34,001 nucleotides of DNA from Bacteroidia bacterium (GCA_030429045.1 JAUIEA010000026.1:1-34001); one strand, 5' to 3'; shown: positions 8,437 through 20,262, counted from the stretch's first letter. Program-made: numbers and translations. Notes: generated by a model from the sequence alone, not told the origin.

Positions 8437-8570
8437 CAACACGGATTGAATGATTCACTTCAGGTTTTCATGCTGATCAAAGTTAATGAAATCCGGGTAA
8501 GATCGAACTGTACTATGTTGTGGAAACAATTATGTCTAATCCAGATTAAACCGCGAAATGATACGGATCA

Positions 8571-8602
8571 TGTGTCAGTCTTCTCTGAGCCTGCTAACTT
8601 GC
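8571..8602 (+). promoter_or_regulatory. Candidate Bacteroidota-type promoter for the V-ATPase operon
   Basis: TGTG at 8571-8574 and TAACTTGC at 8595-8602 are separated by 20 bp and lie 23 bp before the subunit E start. This partly matches the phylum's -33 TTTG / -7 TAnnTTTG pattern (one mismatch in the first box and two in the second). Weak on its own; the position supports it. Confidence 0.3.
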
Positions 8603-8625
8603 GGATCTGAACAACCCTCCGCCCT

Positions 8626-9246
8626 ATGGACCATCAACTTGAAGCCCTCACCCGAAAGCTCTATGATGAGGGAATTCAGAAAGCAGAATCTGAGGCGAGT
8701 GAGATCCTCGAGAAAGCACGTCAGGAAGCAGACCAGATCCTTGGCCTCGCCCGGAAGAACGCCGAAGAATTGCGTCTAACCGCCAGCGCAGATGCAGACC
8801 AGTTCATCCAACGGGCCCGCGCCGAATTGAAGCTGGCCGCCGAGCAAACACTGGGTTCTGTGCGCACCGCCCTGGAAGGCCTGATCCGAAAAGAGGCCCT
8901 CGAACAACCCGTACACTCTGCCCTTCACCAGCCGGAAACCCTGACAGCCATCATCCGGATGGCCATCGAAAAAATGGACATTCCCAAAGATGGCGAGCCT
9001 CTCATTCTTCTCGCACCCGAGGATGCTGCCAACATAAGCCAACCCTTGCGGGCCTCCTTGCTGGAACTGTTCGATCAAGAACCACTGATCCAGCCAATGC
9101 CGGGCATCCGCGCTGGATTCCGGATCCAGAAAGGCAAAACAGGATATCAGCTTTCCTTTACGGATGAAGATTTTATCGCCTTCCTGATCCCATACCTCTC
9201 CAAAGAAGTCCAACAGATCCTCCGTCCAGACCATGAACAAGGTTGA
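8626..9246 (+). CDS. atpE: V-type ATP synthase subunit E (peripheral stalk)
   Basis: 206 residues, typical length. The N-terminal ~90 residues are a long charged helix rich in Ala/Glu/Lys/Arg (DEGIQKAESEASEILEKA, then EADQILGLARKNAEEL), which pairs with subunit G/H in other V-ATPases to form the peripheral stalk. The C-terminal half is the globular head, ending ADFIAFLIPYL-like (DEDFIAFLIPYLSKEVQQIL). It is the first gene of the E-DUF2764-A-B-D-I-K operon and overlaps the next gene by 14 bp. No subunit G/H gene is present in the operon. Confidence 0.9.
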   Translation: MDHQLEALTRKLYDEGIQKAESEASEILEKARQEADQILGLARKNAEELRLTASADADQFIQRARAELKLAAEQTLGSVRTALEGLIRKEALEQPVHSALHQPETLTAIIRMAIEKMDIPKDGEPLILLAPEDAANISQPLRASLLELFDQEPLIQPMPGIRAGFRIQKGKTGYQLSFTDEDFIAFLIPYLSKEVQQILRPDHEQG

Positions 9247-9985
9247 TCGTATCTATCCGGGAATTGTGGCCGCCTTGCCACTACTGCATCGATCAGGTGC
9301 AGAACCTGTCCGGTTGATCAACCTGGCTCATGAATTTCATTATCTCCTCCACCCCGAGGACCAGGCCCTGCTCCAGCTGGCCTATCTGCCGATCGATCAC
9401 GACAACCTGCTCAATCGGTTGTTCGGTCAGCAGCAGTTGGTGGCGGGCGGAAATTATCCGGATGATCAGATCGCCCGGATAGCACGAGGTGAGGAGTCTC
9501 CATTTCCCTATTGGGAAGAGTTTCTCCGGCATTTCACGACTTCCAAAATGACATTCCCGGAAGCAGAACGCGCACTCACCACCGCCTACTATCGCTTCCT
9601 GCTGGATGGCCCAAGTGCCCTGTTAAAGCGATGGGCCAACCTGCAGCTGGAGTTGCGTTTGGCGATCTGGACCCGGGAAGAAGTTCCCTCCTGGCTTCGT
9701 GCGGATGTCGAGGCCATCCGTCCACTCCGGGAGGACGAACCAACCGCCCTACCTGAAGAACTGGCTCGCCTGGTTCGGGATCGGGATCTGTGGCAACGCG
9801 AAGCAGCGATAGATCAATGGTTCTGGGATGAACTGATCGCCACGGTCCGTTTTGACCCCTATTCTCCGGATGCGCTGATCGGCTATGCCCTGCGCTCGCT
9901 TATTGCCACCCGTTGGACAGCCTTCCAGGTGACCCCGGGAAAAGAACGACTCCATCAACTGATCCTTTCATCATTACCGAATTGA
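9233..9985 (+). CDS. DUF2764 family protein of the V-ATPase operon
   Basis: 250 residues, all-helical in appearance, with no membrane segment. The position between subunits E and A and features such as LLHPEDQALLQLAYLPIDHDN and the C-terminal helices match the DUF2764 family, which is found in bacterial V-ATPase operons of Bacteroidota, Chlamydiae and spirochaetes. These operons lack an obvious subunit C (the d/AC39 funnel that joins rotor and ring), so DUF2764 is a reasonable candidate for that role; this is inference from gene order. It overlaps atpE by 14 bp and ends 1 bp before atpA, so translation is probably coupled. Confidence 0.82.
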   Translation: MNKVDRIYPGIVAALPLLHRSGAEPVRLINLAHEFHYLLHPEDQALLQLAYLPIDHDNLLNRLFGQQQLVAGGNYPDDQIARIARGEESPFPYWEEFLRHFTTSKMTFPEAERALTTAYYRFLLDGPSALLKRWANLQLELRLAIWTREEVPSWLRADVEAIRPLREDEPTALPEELARLVRDRDLWQREAAIDQWFWDELIATVRFDPYSPDALIGYALRSLIATRWTAFQVTPGKERLHQLILSSLPN

Positions 9986-9986
9986 C

Positions 9987-11759
9987 ATGGCAGCACTTAC
10001 ACGAGGAACAGTCACAGGCATTACCGCCAACCTGGTCGAGATCAGGCCGGAAGGACCTGTCCGACAGAATGAAATGTGTACCGTAGAGGCCGGCGACGCC
10101 CATCTGCTGGGTGAGGTCATCAAAGTCACCGGAGACACGGCCTTTGTCCAGGTATTTGACTCCACCAGGGGGTTGACCGTGGGCAGTCCGGTGACCTTCA
10201 GCGGTGAGCGCCTGGTCGTCCACCTCGGCCCCGGGATCCTCAGTAAAAAATACGACGGCCTGCAAAATGACCTCGACAAATTTGAAGGGATCTTCCTGCA
10301 AAGAGGATTGAGCTCCGAACCCTTGGATGCGGATCAAACCTGGGATTTTACTCCGCTCGCCAAAACGGGTGACGAGGTCCGCGCCGGGGACTGGCTCGGT
10401 GAAGTCGATGAACATGGACTCCCACATCGCATCATGGTGCCTTTCGCCCTGGAAGGCACCTGGACCATCAGATCTGTCGTGCCTGCCGGCACCTATACCA
10501 TCCGGGATGAGATCGCTGTCCTTGTCTCTGCCAGTGGCCGGGAGACTCCGGTCACCATGGTACAAACCTGGCCGGTAAAGGAACCGTTGACCGTTTATGC
10601 CCACAAAACCCGCCCCTATAAACTGCTCGAGACAGGCATTCGCATCGTAGATACCCTGCATCCCATGCTGGAGGGTGGAACCGGGTTTATCCCGGGCCCC
10701 TTCGGGAGTGGGAAAACCGTATTGCAACAGGCCCTGGCCAAGCAGGCAGATGCCGACGTAGTCATTGTCGCCGCCTGCGGTGAGCGGGCCAATGAAGTGG
10801 TTGAAATTTTCACTGAATTCCCTGAACTGGATGATCCGCGTACCGGGCGCAGCCTGATCGATCGGACCGTCATCATTGCCAATACCTCCAGTATGCCCGT
10901 TGCTGCCAGGGAAGCTTCTGTCTACACGGCGATGACCCTGGCTGAATACTACCGGAATATGGGATTGAGGGTCCTCCTGCTGGCTGACTCCACTTCCCGA
11001 TGGGCCCAGGCCCTCCGGGAAATGTCCAACCGACTGGAAGACCTCCCCGGACCGGATGCCTTCCCCATGGATCTCAGTGCCACCATCGCACGCTTTTACA
11101 GCCGGGCTGGCATGGTGGGTCTCTCCAACGGGAAAACCGGATCGGTCACCTTTATCGGCACCGTTTCACCTGCGGGCGGAAACTTCAAGGAGCCTGTGAC
11201 CGAAGCCACCCGAAAAGCAGCCCGTTGCTTTTATGCCCTGAACCAGCGACGTGCCGACAGTAAACGATATCCCGCCGTGGAGCCCCTGGAAAGCTATTCC
11301 AAATACCTGGAGTACCCCGAATTCCAGAAATACGCAGCGGAGGAGGTCAGCCCCCTGTGGATCGACCATGCCCGCGAGTTGGCCAACCTCTTGCTTAAGG
11401 GCAAGGAAGCCGGCGATCAGATCAACATCCTGGGAGATGACGGTGTATCCATCGACAACCATCTCGACTTCTGGAAGGCTGAATTGATCGACTTTGTCCT
11501 GCTTCAGCAGGATGCCTTTGACCCGGTGGATCAGCTCTGTCCCCTGCCCCGCCAGGATGCCATGAGCCGCCTGGTACTGGACATCTGTCATCGCCACTTC
11601 TCGTTCAACGACTTTCAGGGGGTCCGACCCTATTTCAAGCGGTTGATCAACTCCTTCCGGCAAATGAACTATTCAGAATGGGATTCTCCGGAATACCATC
11701 ATCACTACCAGGACCTCACCGGGATCCTGGCCGAACAAGCCACGGAAATGGCATTGTGA
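9987..11759 (+). CDS. atpA: V-type ATP synthase catalytic subunit A
   Basis: 590 residues, the normal length for bacterial/archaeal A subunits. The Walker A P-loop GPFGSGKT is at residues 237-244; before it is the A-subunit-specific non-homologous insertion (about residues 110-180). Downstream are CGERANEVVEIFTEFPEL with the catalytic Glu region, the Walker B strand LRVLLLADSTSRWAQALREMSNRLEDLPG, and the SPAGGNFKEPVTEAT segment. It hydrolyses or makes ATP in the V1 head, alternating with subunit B. The ATG at 9987 follows the DUF2764 stop codon by one base; subunit B starts 2 bp after this stop. Confidence 0.97.
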   Translation: MAALTRGTVTGITANLVEIRPEGPVRQNEMCTVEAGDAHLLGEVIKVTGDTAFVQVFDSTRGLTVGSPVTFSGERLVVHLGPGILSKKYDGLQNDLDKFEGIFLQRGLSSEPLDADQTWDFTPLAKTGDEVRAGDWLGEVDEHGLPHRIMVPFALEGTWTIRSVVPAGTYTIRDEIAVLVSASGRETPVTMVQTWPVKEPLTVYAHKTRPYKLLETGIRIVDTLHPMLEGGTGFIPGPFGSGKTVLQQALAKQADADVVIVAACGERANEVVEIFTEFPELDDPRTGRSLIDRTVIIANTSSMPVAAREASVYTAMTLAEYYRNMGLRVLLLADSTSRWAQALREMSNRLEDLPGPDAFPMDLSATIARFYSRAGMVGLSNGKTGSVTFIGTVSPAGGNFKEPVTEATRKAARCFYALNQRRADSKRYPAVEPLESYSKYLEYPEFQKYAAEEVSPLWIDHARELANLLLKGKEAGDQINILGDDGVSIDNHLDFWKAELIDFVLLQQDAFDPVDQLCPLPRQDAMSRLVLDICHRHFSFNDFQGVRPYFKRLINSFRQMNYSEWDSPEYHHHYQDLTGILAEQATEMAL

Positions 11760-11761
11760 TC

Positions 11762-13084
11762 ATGGAGATCAGACCTTTCGCCAAGCGATTCACCCAACTG
11801 GAGGACATCACCCGGGCTACCTGTACCCTGCGTGCCTCCGGTGTACACAATGAGGAACTGGCCCTGGTAGACGGACAGCTGGCACAGGTGGTCCGCATCA
11901 AAAAGGACATTGTCACCTTGCAGATCTTTGCCGGTACAGAAGGCCTTTCCAACCAGGCGGAGGTGGTCTTCCTCGGCCGGTATCCAAACCTGCGTGTCGG
12001 GCCCCATCTGTTGGGTCGATTCCTCAATGCCTACGGCCAACCGCTGGATGGGGCACCCCTTCCGGAGGGTGAGGGCACTGAATTAGGAGGACCCAGTGCC
12101 AATCCGGTTCGGCGGGCTCAACCTTCAGAACCCATCCTGACCGGTCTGCCGGGCATCGACCTGAACAATACCCTGGTCGGGGGGCAGAAGATCCCCTTCT
12201 TTGCCGACCCGGACCAGCCCTACAACGAGGTCATGGCCATGGTGGCCTTGCGCGCCAAGGCCGATCGCATCATCCTCGGTGGCATGGGCCTTTCCTATGA
12301 CGATTACGTCTATTTCCGGCAGACTTTCCGGGAGGCGGGCGTACTGGATCGCATCATTGCCTTTATCAACACCACCCAGGACCAACCCGTCGAACGACTG
12401 CTGATCCCGGACCTGGCCCTGACCACAGCCGAACATTTTGCGGTCGAACAGGGCGAAAAGGTATTGGTTCTCCTGACCGACATGACCCTGTATGCCGATG
12501 CCCTCAGCATCGTGGCCAACCGGATGGATCAGATCCCTTCCAAAGACAGTATGCCCGGTTCGCTTTACAGTGACCTGGCCCGGATCTATGAAAAATCCCT
12601 CCAGCTGCCCGAAGGCGGAGGCTCGATTACCATCCTGGCCGTGACCACCCTCAACCAGGGCGATATCACCCATGCCATTCCGGACAACACCGGATATATC
12701 ACGGAAGGACAGCTGTTTCTCCGGAAGGACAGCGACACCGGGAAGATCATCATTGATCCGTTCCGGAGTCTGTCCCGACTCAAGCAGCTGGTCATTGGCA
12801 AAAAAACCCGGGAGGATCATCCCCAGGTGATGAATACTGCCATCCGGCTCTATGCCGATGCCCAGGAAGCCCGCACTAAAAAAGAGAACGGTTTCGAGAC
12901 CACGGACTATGACCAGCGGGCGATGGCCTTCGCGACCGCCTATACCCGGGAGATCCTGGCTATTGATGTGACCCTGGACATGGATACGATCCTGGAAACC
13001 GTATGGAACCTGTTTGCGGCTCACTTCTCTCCCGAGGAAGTGGCCATCAAGCAGGAATGGATGACCAAATACTGGCCCAGCTGA
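11762..13084 (+). CDS. atpB: V-type ATP synthase subunit B
   Basis: 440 residues from the ATG at 11762; the frame runs 28 codons further upstream into atpA, but that extension is unlike the family. The protein starts with the beta-barrel (FTQLEDITRATCTLRASGV) and continues through GRFLNAYGQPLDG. The region of the P-loop in catalytic subunits reads GQKIPFFADPDQPYNEV, with no Walker A Lys, as expected for the regulatory non-catalytic subunit. VLVLLTDMTLYADALSIVANRMDQIPS and MPGSLYSDLARIYEK are standard B-subunit motifs. The TGA overlaps the ATG of subunit D (TGATG). Confidence 0.96.
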   Translation: MEIRPFAKRFTQLEDITRATCTLRASGVHNEELALVDGQLAQVVRIKKDIVTLQIFAGTEGLSNQAEVVFLGRYPNLRVGPHLLGRFLNAYGQPLDGAPLPEGEGTELGGPSANPVRRAQPSEPILTGLPGIDLNNTLVGGQKIPFFADPDQPYNEVMAMVALRAKADRIILGGMGLSYDDYVYFRQTFREAGVLDRIIAFINTTQDQPVERLLIPDLALTTAEHFAVEQGEKVLVLLTDMTLYADALSIVANRMDQIPSKDSMPGSLYSDLARIYEKSLQLPEGGGSITILAVTTLNQGDITHAIPDNTGYITEGQLFLRKDSDTGKIIIDPFRSLSRLKQLVIGKKTREDHPQVMNTAIRLYADAQEARTKKENGFETTDYDQRAMAFATAYTREILAIDVTLDMDTILETVWNLFAAHFSPEEVAIKQEWMTKYWPS

Positions 13085-13676
13085 TGGCGTTGCGATTTCA
13101 ATATAACAAGATCGCCCTTCAGGAACTGGAACGCGGCCTGAAGATTCGCAAGGCGGCAGTCCCCACCTTGCAAGCCAAGGAGGCGGCTCTTCGCCTGGAG
13201 GTCAAGCGTCTCCATCAGGCCCTTGCCTTGGCCGAAGAAGGCTACCAACAAGCCTTGACCGAAGCCAGAAGAGCAGGAGAATTATGGGAGGAATTTGATC
13301 CGCGACTGGTCCGCGTCCATGAGATCCACACCCGCTGGGAGAAATTGGCCGGTGTCCGGTTCCAGGTGTTGGAAAGCGTGCAATTTGCCAACCATCCCGT
13401 GGCGATGATCCATCAACCCCTCTGGGTACCGGAAGGAATACCCCTGCTGCAAAACGCTATAGAAGGTCATATCCGGGTCGAATACCTGCGTCGTCAGGCA
13501 GACCTTCTGGAATATGAACGCAAGAAGACCACCCAAAAGCTGAACCTGTATGAAAAGGTCCAGATCCCGGAATTCGAGGATGGCATCCGTCGGATCAAAC
13601 GATTCCTGGAGGATGAGGAAAACCTGGCAAAAGCTGCCCAGAAGATCGTAAAAAAACGAAAAGAGGCCCTGCAGTC

Positions 13677-13680
<4 letters not shown>
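13084..13680 (+). CDS. atpD: V-type ATP synthase subunit D (central rotor shaft)
   Basis: 198 residues from the ATG at 13084, which overlaps the subunit B stop; a longer in-frame extension back to 13003 lies inside subunit B and is rejected. The N-terminal helix (FQYNKIALQELERGLKIRKA) and a C-terminal helix (YLRRQADLLEYERKKTTQKLNLYEKVQIPEFEDGIRRIKRFL, cited as a whole region) form the antiparallel coiled coil of the V1 shaft; the KLNLYEKVQIP turn is a family hallmark. It rotates within the A3B3 head. Subunit F, the usual D partner, is not encoded here. The stop overlaps the atpI start (ATGA). Confidence 0.95.
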
Positions 13681-15904
<2,224 letters not shown>

Positions 15905-15912
15905 TGAAAGCA

Positions 15913-15948
15913 AAAACGCCAGCTCTTCACGAGAAGAGCTGGCGTTTT
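15913..15948. terminator. Strong bidirectional terminator
   Basis: A perfect 16-bp stem, AAAACGCCAGCTCTTC (15913-15928) with GAAGAGCTGGCGTTTT (15933-15948), closes on the 4-nt loop ACGA. A/T runs at both ends let it work for the V-ATPase operon (+) and for the convergent lipoprotein gene (-), whose stop is 24 bp away. Confidence 0.9.
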
Positions 15949-15971
15949 CCATTGGAAACCGGTGTTCTATC

Positions 15972-16637
15972 CTAGTCCTTATTCAGGGAGAAACGTCCTC
16001 CCAGACCGATCTGCAATAATCCGATATTGCCATCCAGGTCACCGTTGCCTACATTGTAATAGCCGACATCGATGCCAAATTTGTGGCGGTTCCCAAAGAA
16101 GATGCCCGTATTCCCGCCAAAGTAATTGAGGCCATTATCTGCACCGGCGTAGGCAGTGAATTGGTAGATATAACGCGGACTCAGGTACCAGGTGAATTTT
16201 TCACTCGGGTGAGCTGAGAAAAAGAGTGGAATTTGCACGTTCCACAATCCAGAGATCAAGCCGAAAGTTCCTACTTCAAGTCCAATGGCTAATGCTGTCG
16301 GGGATTCGCGATCGCCGAAGACCTGCACCTTCGTACCCACATTCAGATTGAGGTTGGAATTGATCTTCAGGTTGATATCCACATTCTCCGCAACACCGTA
16401 CCGACCCCCGAATTCGATATTCGGAAAGAAGAAATCTGGAATACTACTTTGCAAACTGTCATCCAGGTCTTCCCAATCATTGAAATCGGGACTTTGCGAG
16501 AAATTCAGGGATGCAGTCAGATCTGCACGATCCTTGCCCACGGTACGTCCATCCTGAAATCCGGTCAGCGAAGCACAATTGCTGAACAAAACTGCCACGG
16601 CAAAAAGGCCAATAATGTGAAGTAGGGATTTTTTCAT
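15972..16637 (-). CDS. Putative outer-membrane lipoprotein, unrecognised
   Basis: 221 residues from the ATG at 16637; the frame extends to 16703, but the 22 extra residues precede a proper signal peptide. MKKSLLHIIGLFAVAVLF-SNC looks like a lipoprotein signal, with C21 as the lipidated residue; Asn at -1 is unusual but tolerated. The mature part has alternating short hydrophobic strands with aromatic girdle residues (YLSPRYIYQFTAYAG, NRHKFGIDVGYYNVG, LLQIGLGGRFSLNKD), suggesting a small beta-barrel. Function unknown. It is convergent with the V-ATPase operon. Confidence 0.7.
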   Translation of the reverse strand: MKKSLLHIIGLFAVAVLFSNCASLTGFQDGRTVGKDRADLTASLNFSQSPDFNDWEDLDDSLQSSIPDFFFPNIEFGGRYGVAENVDINLKINSNLNLNVGTKVQVFGDRESPTALAIGLEVGTFGLISGLWNVQIPLFFSAHPSEKFTWYLSPRYIYQFTAYAGADNGLNYFGGNTGIFFGNRHKFGIDVGYYNVGNGDLDGNIGLLQIGLGGRFSLNKD

Positions 16638-16822
16638 CAGAGTATTTTTTGTGTTGATAATTGTACAGGCTACGAACTTAGACATTCTTGAAAACATTTT
16701 CATCGCTTTTTCGCCGACAAACGGTTGTTTTCATCCCTTGATCACCATCAATACAGTCCGTAATGACGATCAACATCTCCCGGAAGGATGAAGGTTAACT
16801 TTCTCCAGTGAAAAGCTACACG

Positions 16823-18523
16823 ATGAAAAACACAACCCACCCCACCCAACTGGTCGATCGGACTATTGGCCAATATCTCCATGAAACGTCACGGTTGTAT
16901 CCGGCAAAACAGGGGGTCCTGTTCAAGGAAAACCAATGGCAACGGACCTGGGAAGAACTGGACCAGGAAGTCGACCGGGTCGCCAGGGGATTGATGGCAC
17001 TCGGTTTTGGAAAAGGGGATCATATCGCCATCTGGGGTACCAATGTCCCTGAATGGTTGCTGACCCAACTGGCCGTTGCCCGCATGGGAGGCGTCCTGAT
17101 CACCCTCAATCCCGAGTGGAAACAGGCGGAGCTGACTTATGCCCTCCAGCAATCTGATGCCAACGGCCTGGTCATGATCAAGGGTTTCGAAAAACCGGGC
17201 AAGGGTAAACCCTTTGTTTACGATTATCTGGCTACCATTCAGGCCATGATCCCGGAGCTAGGCGGTTCAGCAGCAGACCACCTGCTGCAGCTGTCCGAAT
17301 TCCCGGCTTTACGACGGATCGTCCTGGTATCAGACCAACATGAACCGGGGATCATCCGATGGGCGGATATGCTCGCGCAAGGTCACTCGGTTTCCGAGCA
17401 GCAATTGCACACTGCCGAAAATGCCGTCTCCTCGCATGATGTAGCCATGATCCAGTATACCTCTGGTACCACCGGATTCCCCAAAGGGGCCATGCTGACC
17501 CACCATAATATTGTCAACAATGCCCGTATCGCCACAGCACACCTGTTTCTCACTGCAGACGATCGCCTGTGTGGGCCGGTACCTTTTTACCATTGCTTTG
17601 GCTCCATCCTGGTCAATCTGGGCTGCCTGGTCAGCGGTGCAACCATGGTCATTCCCGCACCCATATTTGATCCCCACAGGACCCTGGAGGTCGTGGAAGA
17701 AGAAAAGGTCACCGTCCTCTACGGAGTCCCCACCATGTTCATCACAGAATTGGATGATATCGACTTTCCAAAATATGATCTCTCTTCCCTGCGAACCGGG
17801 ATCATGGCCGGCGCTCCGGTAGATAAAGAACTCTTCGAGGCGGTTACCCAACACATGGGCGCGACTGAGATCACCATCGCCTACGGGCTGACCGAAGCCT
17901 CCCCCGTCACTCACCAGACCTATGCCAGTGATCCATACGACAAACGGCATAGCACTGTCGGTCGCCCGATCGAACATACCGAATCGCGGATCATCGACCC
18001 GGGTACTCTGGCCGATCTGGCGGATGGAGAGGTTGGTGAGATCGTGGTCCGCGGATTCCATGTCATGAAGGGCTATTACAAGAAGCCCGAAGAAACCGCC
18101 AGGGCCATCCTGGAAGGTGGGTGGCTGCGGTCTGGAGACCTGGGCATCCGGGATCAGGACGGGTATTATCGCATCGCCGGGCGACTGAAGGAAATGCTGA
18201 TCGTCGGCGGACACAACGTCTATCCGGCCGAAGTGGAGCAGGCCCTCCATTCGCTGCTGGCCGACAAGGTGGAGATGCTCCAGGTGGTGGGCATACCCCA
18301 CCCCAAATTGCAGGAGGTGGTCGGACTGGCTATCAAATTACACCCCGGACAATATTTGACCCTCGAAGAGGTCAAAGCCCGATGTGATGGCAAGCTGGAA
18401 TGGCCCAAGATCCCCCGTCAGCTGAAGATCATGGATGATTTCAGCCAGGTTATGACAGTGACTGGTAAAATTCAGAAATTCAAGTTGCGGGAGGTGATGG
18501 AACAGGATGTCCAACCCGCCTGA
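16823..18523 (+). CDS. Acyl-CoA synthetase (AMP-binding family)
   Basis: 566 residues from the ATG at 16823 (a GTG at 16808 is in frame, less likely). All adenylation motifs are visible: the phosphate loop YTSGTTGFPKGAMLTHHN near residue 211, YGLTEASPVTHQ, SGDLGIRDQDGYYRIAGR and the C-terminal KEMLIVGGHNVYPAEVEQAL hinge with the catalytic Lys late in TVTGKIQKFKLRE. It activates a carboxylic acid to acyl-AMP, then acyl-CoA; the overall length and sequence resemble medium/long-chain fatty-acyl-CoA synthetases. The substrate chain length is not readable. A MFS transporter gene follows on the same strand. Confidence 0.93.
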   Translation: MKNTTHPTQLVDRTIGQYLHETSRLYPAKQGVLFKENQWQRTWEELDQEVDRVARGLMALGFGKGDHIAIWGTNVPEWLLTQLAVARMGGVLITLNPEWKQAELTYALQQSDANGLVMIKGFEKPGKGKPFVYDYLATIQAMIPELGGSAADHLLQLSEFPALRRIVLVSDQHEPGIIRWADMLAQGHSVSEQQLHTAENAVSSHDVAMIQYTSGTTGFPKGAMLTHHNIVNNARIATAHLFLTADDRLCGPVPFYHCFGSILVNLGCLVSGATMVIPAPIFDPHRTLEVVEEEKVTVLYGVPTMFITELDDIDFPKYDLSSLRTGIMAGAPVDKELFEAVTQHMGATEITIAYGLTEASPVTHQTYASDPYDKRHSTVGRPIEHTESRIIDPGTLADLADGEVGEIVVRGFHVMKGYYKKPEETARAILEGGWLRSGDLGIRDQDGYYRIAGRLKEMLIVGGHNVYPAEVEQALHSLLADKVEMLQVVGIPHPKLQEVVGLAIKLHPGQYLTLEEVKARCDGKLEWPKIPRQLKIMDDFSQVMTVTGKIQKFKLREVMEQDVQPA

Positions 18524-18618
18524 TGCTCTTCTACCTGTAGATGCAAGTCGGAGAGGATTACGATTGTGATCCGGATCACGTGCGAATTCAAGGAGTATTT
18601 CCGTTCTTGAGTCATTCC

Positions 18619-19845
18619 ATGGCGCACACCACACCATCCGTATATTCCTCGACCGCCCGTCAGGGATTGAAGGAGAATTGGCCTCAGTTCACGCTCCTGA
18701 TCCTGGTCAATGCCTTTGTCGGAGGTATGGTCGGTCTCGAGCGAACCATTTTACCCCGGTTTGCGGAAGAAGAATTCGGGATTTCAGGCCACACGGCCAT
18801 CCTTACCTTTCTGATCGCCTTCGGGATCACCAAGGCCATCAGCAATTATTACACCGGGCGACTGACCCGGCGTTTCGGATCTAAAAACCTGCTCCTCCTC
18901 GGATGGCTCCTGGCCATTCCGGTTCCCTTCCTGCTCATCTTCGCACCCTCCTGGTCCTGGGTGGTCGCCGCCAATGCACTGCTGGGTGTGCACCAGGGAT
19001 TATCCTGGAGCAGTACGGTGATCATGAAGATCGACCTGGTCGGAGAACGGCAGCGAGGTCTGGCCATGGGTCTGAATGAATTTGCCGGCTACCTGGCTGT
19101 AGCCGTAATGGCCTACTGGACGGCCATTCTCGCAGATCAATATGGCGTCAGGCCCATCCCCTTTTACCTGGGCATCGGTATTTCCATTTTGGGCTTAGCT
19201 GTAACATTCTTGCTGGTAAAGGACACCCGGCACTTTGTCCATGCCGAAGCGAAGGACCACCAGTCGGAGCGATTGACCAACCCCTTTCGGGACACCAGCT
19301 GGACTCATCCCAATCTGGGTCCGGTCACCTTTGCCGGATTTGTCAACAATCTGAATGACGGGATGATGTGGGGCTTGCTGCCGGTGTTGCTGGCCGACCG
19401 GGGACTTACCCTGGGAGAGATCGGCACCATTGCCGCTATCTATCCGGCAGTGTGGGGCTTGTCCCAGATCGGGACCGGGGCACTGGCAGATCGCATCTCC
19501 CACCGCCAACTCCTCTTTGCCGGGATGGTCCTGCAGGGCATCATGATACTGGGATTCATGACCGCCGGAGAAACGCTCTGGTATATCGGACTAGCCGTTT
19601 TTCTTGGGCTGGGCACGGCCCTGGTCTACCCCACCTTTCTGGCGGCGATCGCGAAGGCCACCCATCCGGCAGACCGGGCACACAGCCTGGGGATCTTCCG
19701 GTTCTGGCGCGACCTGGGCTATGCTGCGGGTGCGCTGTTTACCGGCGTCGTGGCTGATCTTTTTTCCCTGAATGGGGCGATTCTCGCTGTGGGTATACTC
19801 ACCCTCCTTTCAGGCCTGGTCATTCGGGTGAGAATGGAGGAGTGA
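18619..19845 (+). CDS. Major facilitator superfamily transporter
   Basis: 408 residues from the ATG at 18619; an upstream ATG at 18541 would add a hydrophilic stretch not typical of the family. About 11-12 hydrophobic segments are visible. The MFS loop 2-3 motif appears as YYTGRLTRRFGSKNLLLLG, and its repeat in the second half as GTGALADRISHRQLLFAG. An Arg-containing first helix (GLERTILPRFAEEEFG) resembles bacterial drug or metabolite exporters. Substrate unknown. It begins 95 bp after the acyl-CoA synthetase, so the two may share a transcript. A dispersed repeat begins four bases after the stop. Confidence 0.92.
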   Translation: MAHTTPSVYSSTARQGLKENWPQFTLLILVNAFVGGMVGLERTILPRFAEEEFGISGHTAILTFLIAFGITKAISNYYTGRLTRRFGSKNLLLLGWLLAIPVPFLLIFAPSWSWVVAANALLGVHQGLSWSSTVIMKIDLVGERQRGLAMGLNEFAGYLAVAVMAYWTAILADQYGVRPIPFYLGIGISILGLAVTFLLVKDTRHFVHAEAKDHQSERLTNPFRDTSWTHPNLGPVTFAGFVNNLNDGMMWGLLPVLLADRGLTLGEIGTIAAIYPAVWGLSQIGTGALADRISHRQLLFAGMVLQGIMILGFMTAGETLWYIGLAVFLGLGTALVYPTFLAAIAKATHPADRAHSLGIFRFWRDLGYAAGALFTGVVADLFSLNGAILAVGILTLLSGLVIRVRMEE

Positions 19846-19848
19846 GGA

Positions 19849-19871
19849 GTGGAGGCTTGCCCGCCGAAGCT
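19849..19871. repeat. Partial copy of the 46-bp dispersed repeat
   Basis: The first 23 bp of the element at 5913 and 6098 recur here, immediately after the MFS stop codon; the palindromic half is absent. Confidence 0.75.
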
Positions 19872-19969
19872 TTAGCGTAGGAGAGAGTTAAGGAGAAAAT
19901 ATGGGTTTTGCCGTTGATGTTCCTGGCCCCATTAACTTTTACCTATTACCCATTACCTGCCTGGAGGAA

Positions 19970-20036
19970 GCCTGCTGCCAAGGTGGCGACAGCCACTGAC
20001 GTGTTCAGGCGAAGAGCGAACAGCCATGTTAACCTC
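19970..20036. repeat. 67-bp direct repeat, copy A
   Basis: A block starting GCCTGCTGCCAAGGTGGCGA and ending CATGTTAACCTC. An identical copy lies 199 bp downstream. Confidence 0.9.
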
Positions 20037-20075
20037 ACCCCAACCCCCAGACGCTCCTTCGTCGGTCTGGGCAGG

Positions 20076-20096
20076 CCTCTCCTTGCAAAGGAGAGG
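20076..20096. repeat. Intergenic hairpin, 9-bp stem
   Basis: CCTCTCCTT (20076-20084) pairs with AAGGAGAGG (20088-20096) around GCA. Almost the same stem as at 6257-6282. Confidence 0.8.
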
Positions 20097-20168
20097 GAGC
20101 AGATTTCGGAATACGATTCACGGCTCATTAGAATTCAGGTCCCTTTACCCATTACCGGCCCGGAGAAA

Positions 20169-20235
20169 GCCTGCTGCCAAGGTGGCGACAGCCACTGACG
20201 TGTTCAGGCGAAGAGCGAACAGCCATGTTAACCTC
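20169..20235. repeat. 67-bp direct repeat, copy B
   Basis: Same 67 bp as 19970-20036 with no difference seen by eye; period 199 bp. Confidence 0.9.
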
Positions 20236-20262
20236 CCTCCTCCGGCGGGCAGGCATCCCCGG

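Noticed and set aside
9900-10727. 275-codon frame antisense to atpA
   Set aside because: Shadow of a GC-rich, strongly conserved gene; the same holds for 12125-13024 (antisense to atpB), 17330-18301 (antisense to the acyl-CoA synthetase) and 27137-27859 (antisense to the halogenase-like gene).
11678-11761. N-terminal extension of subunit B into atpA
   Set aside because: The 28 residues do not resemble the family, and the ATG at 11762 gives the normal N-terminus directly after the atpA stop.
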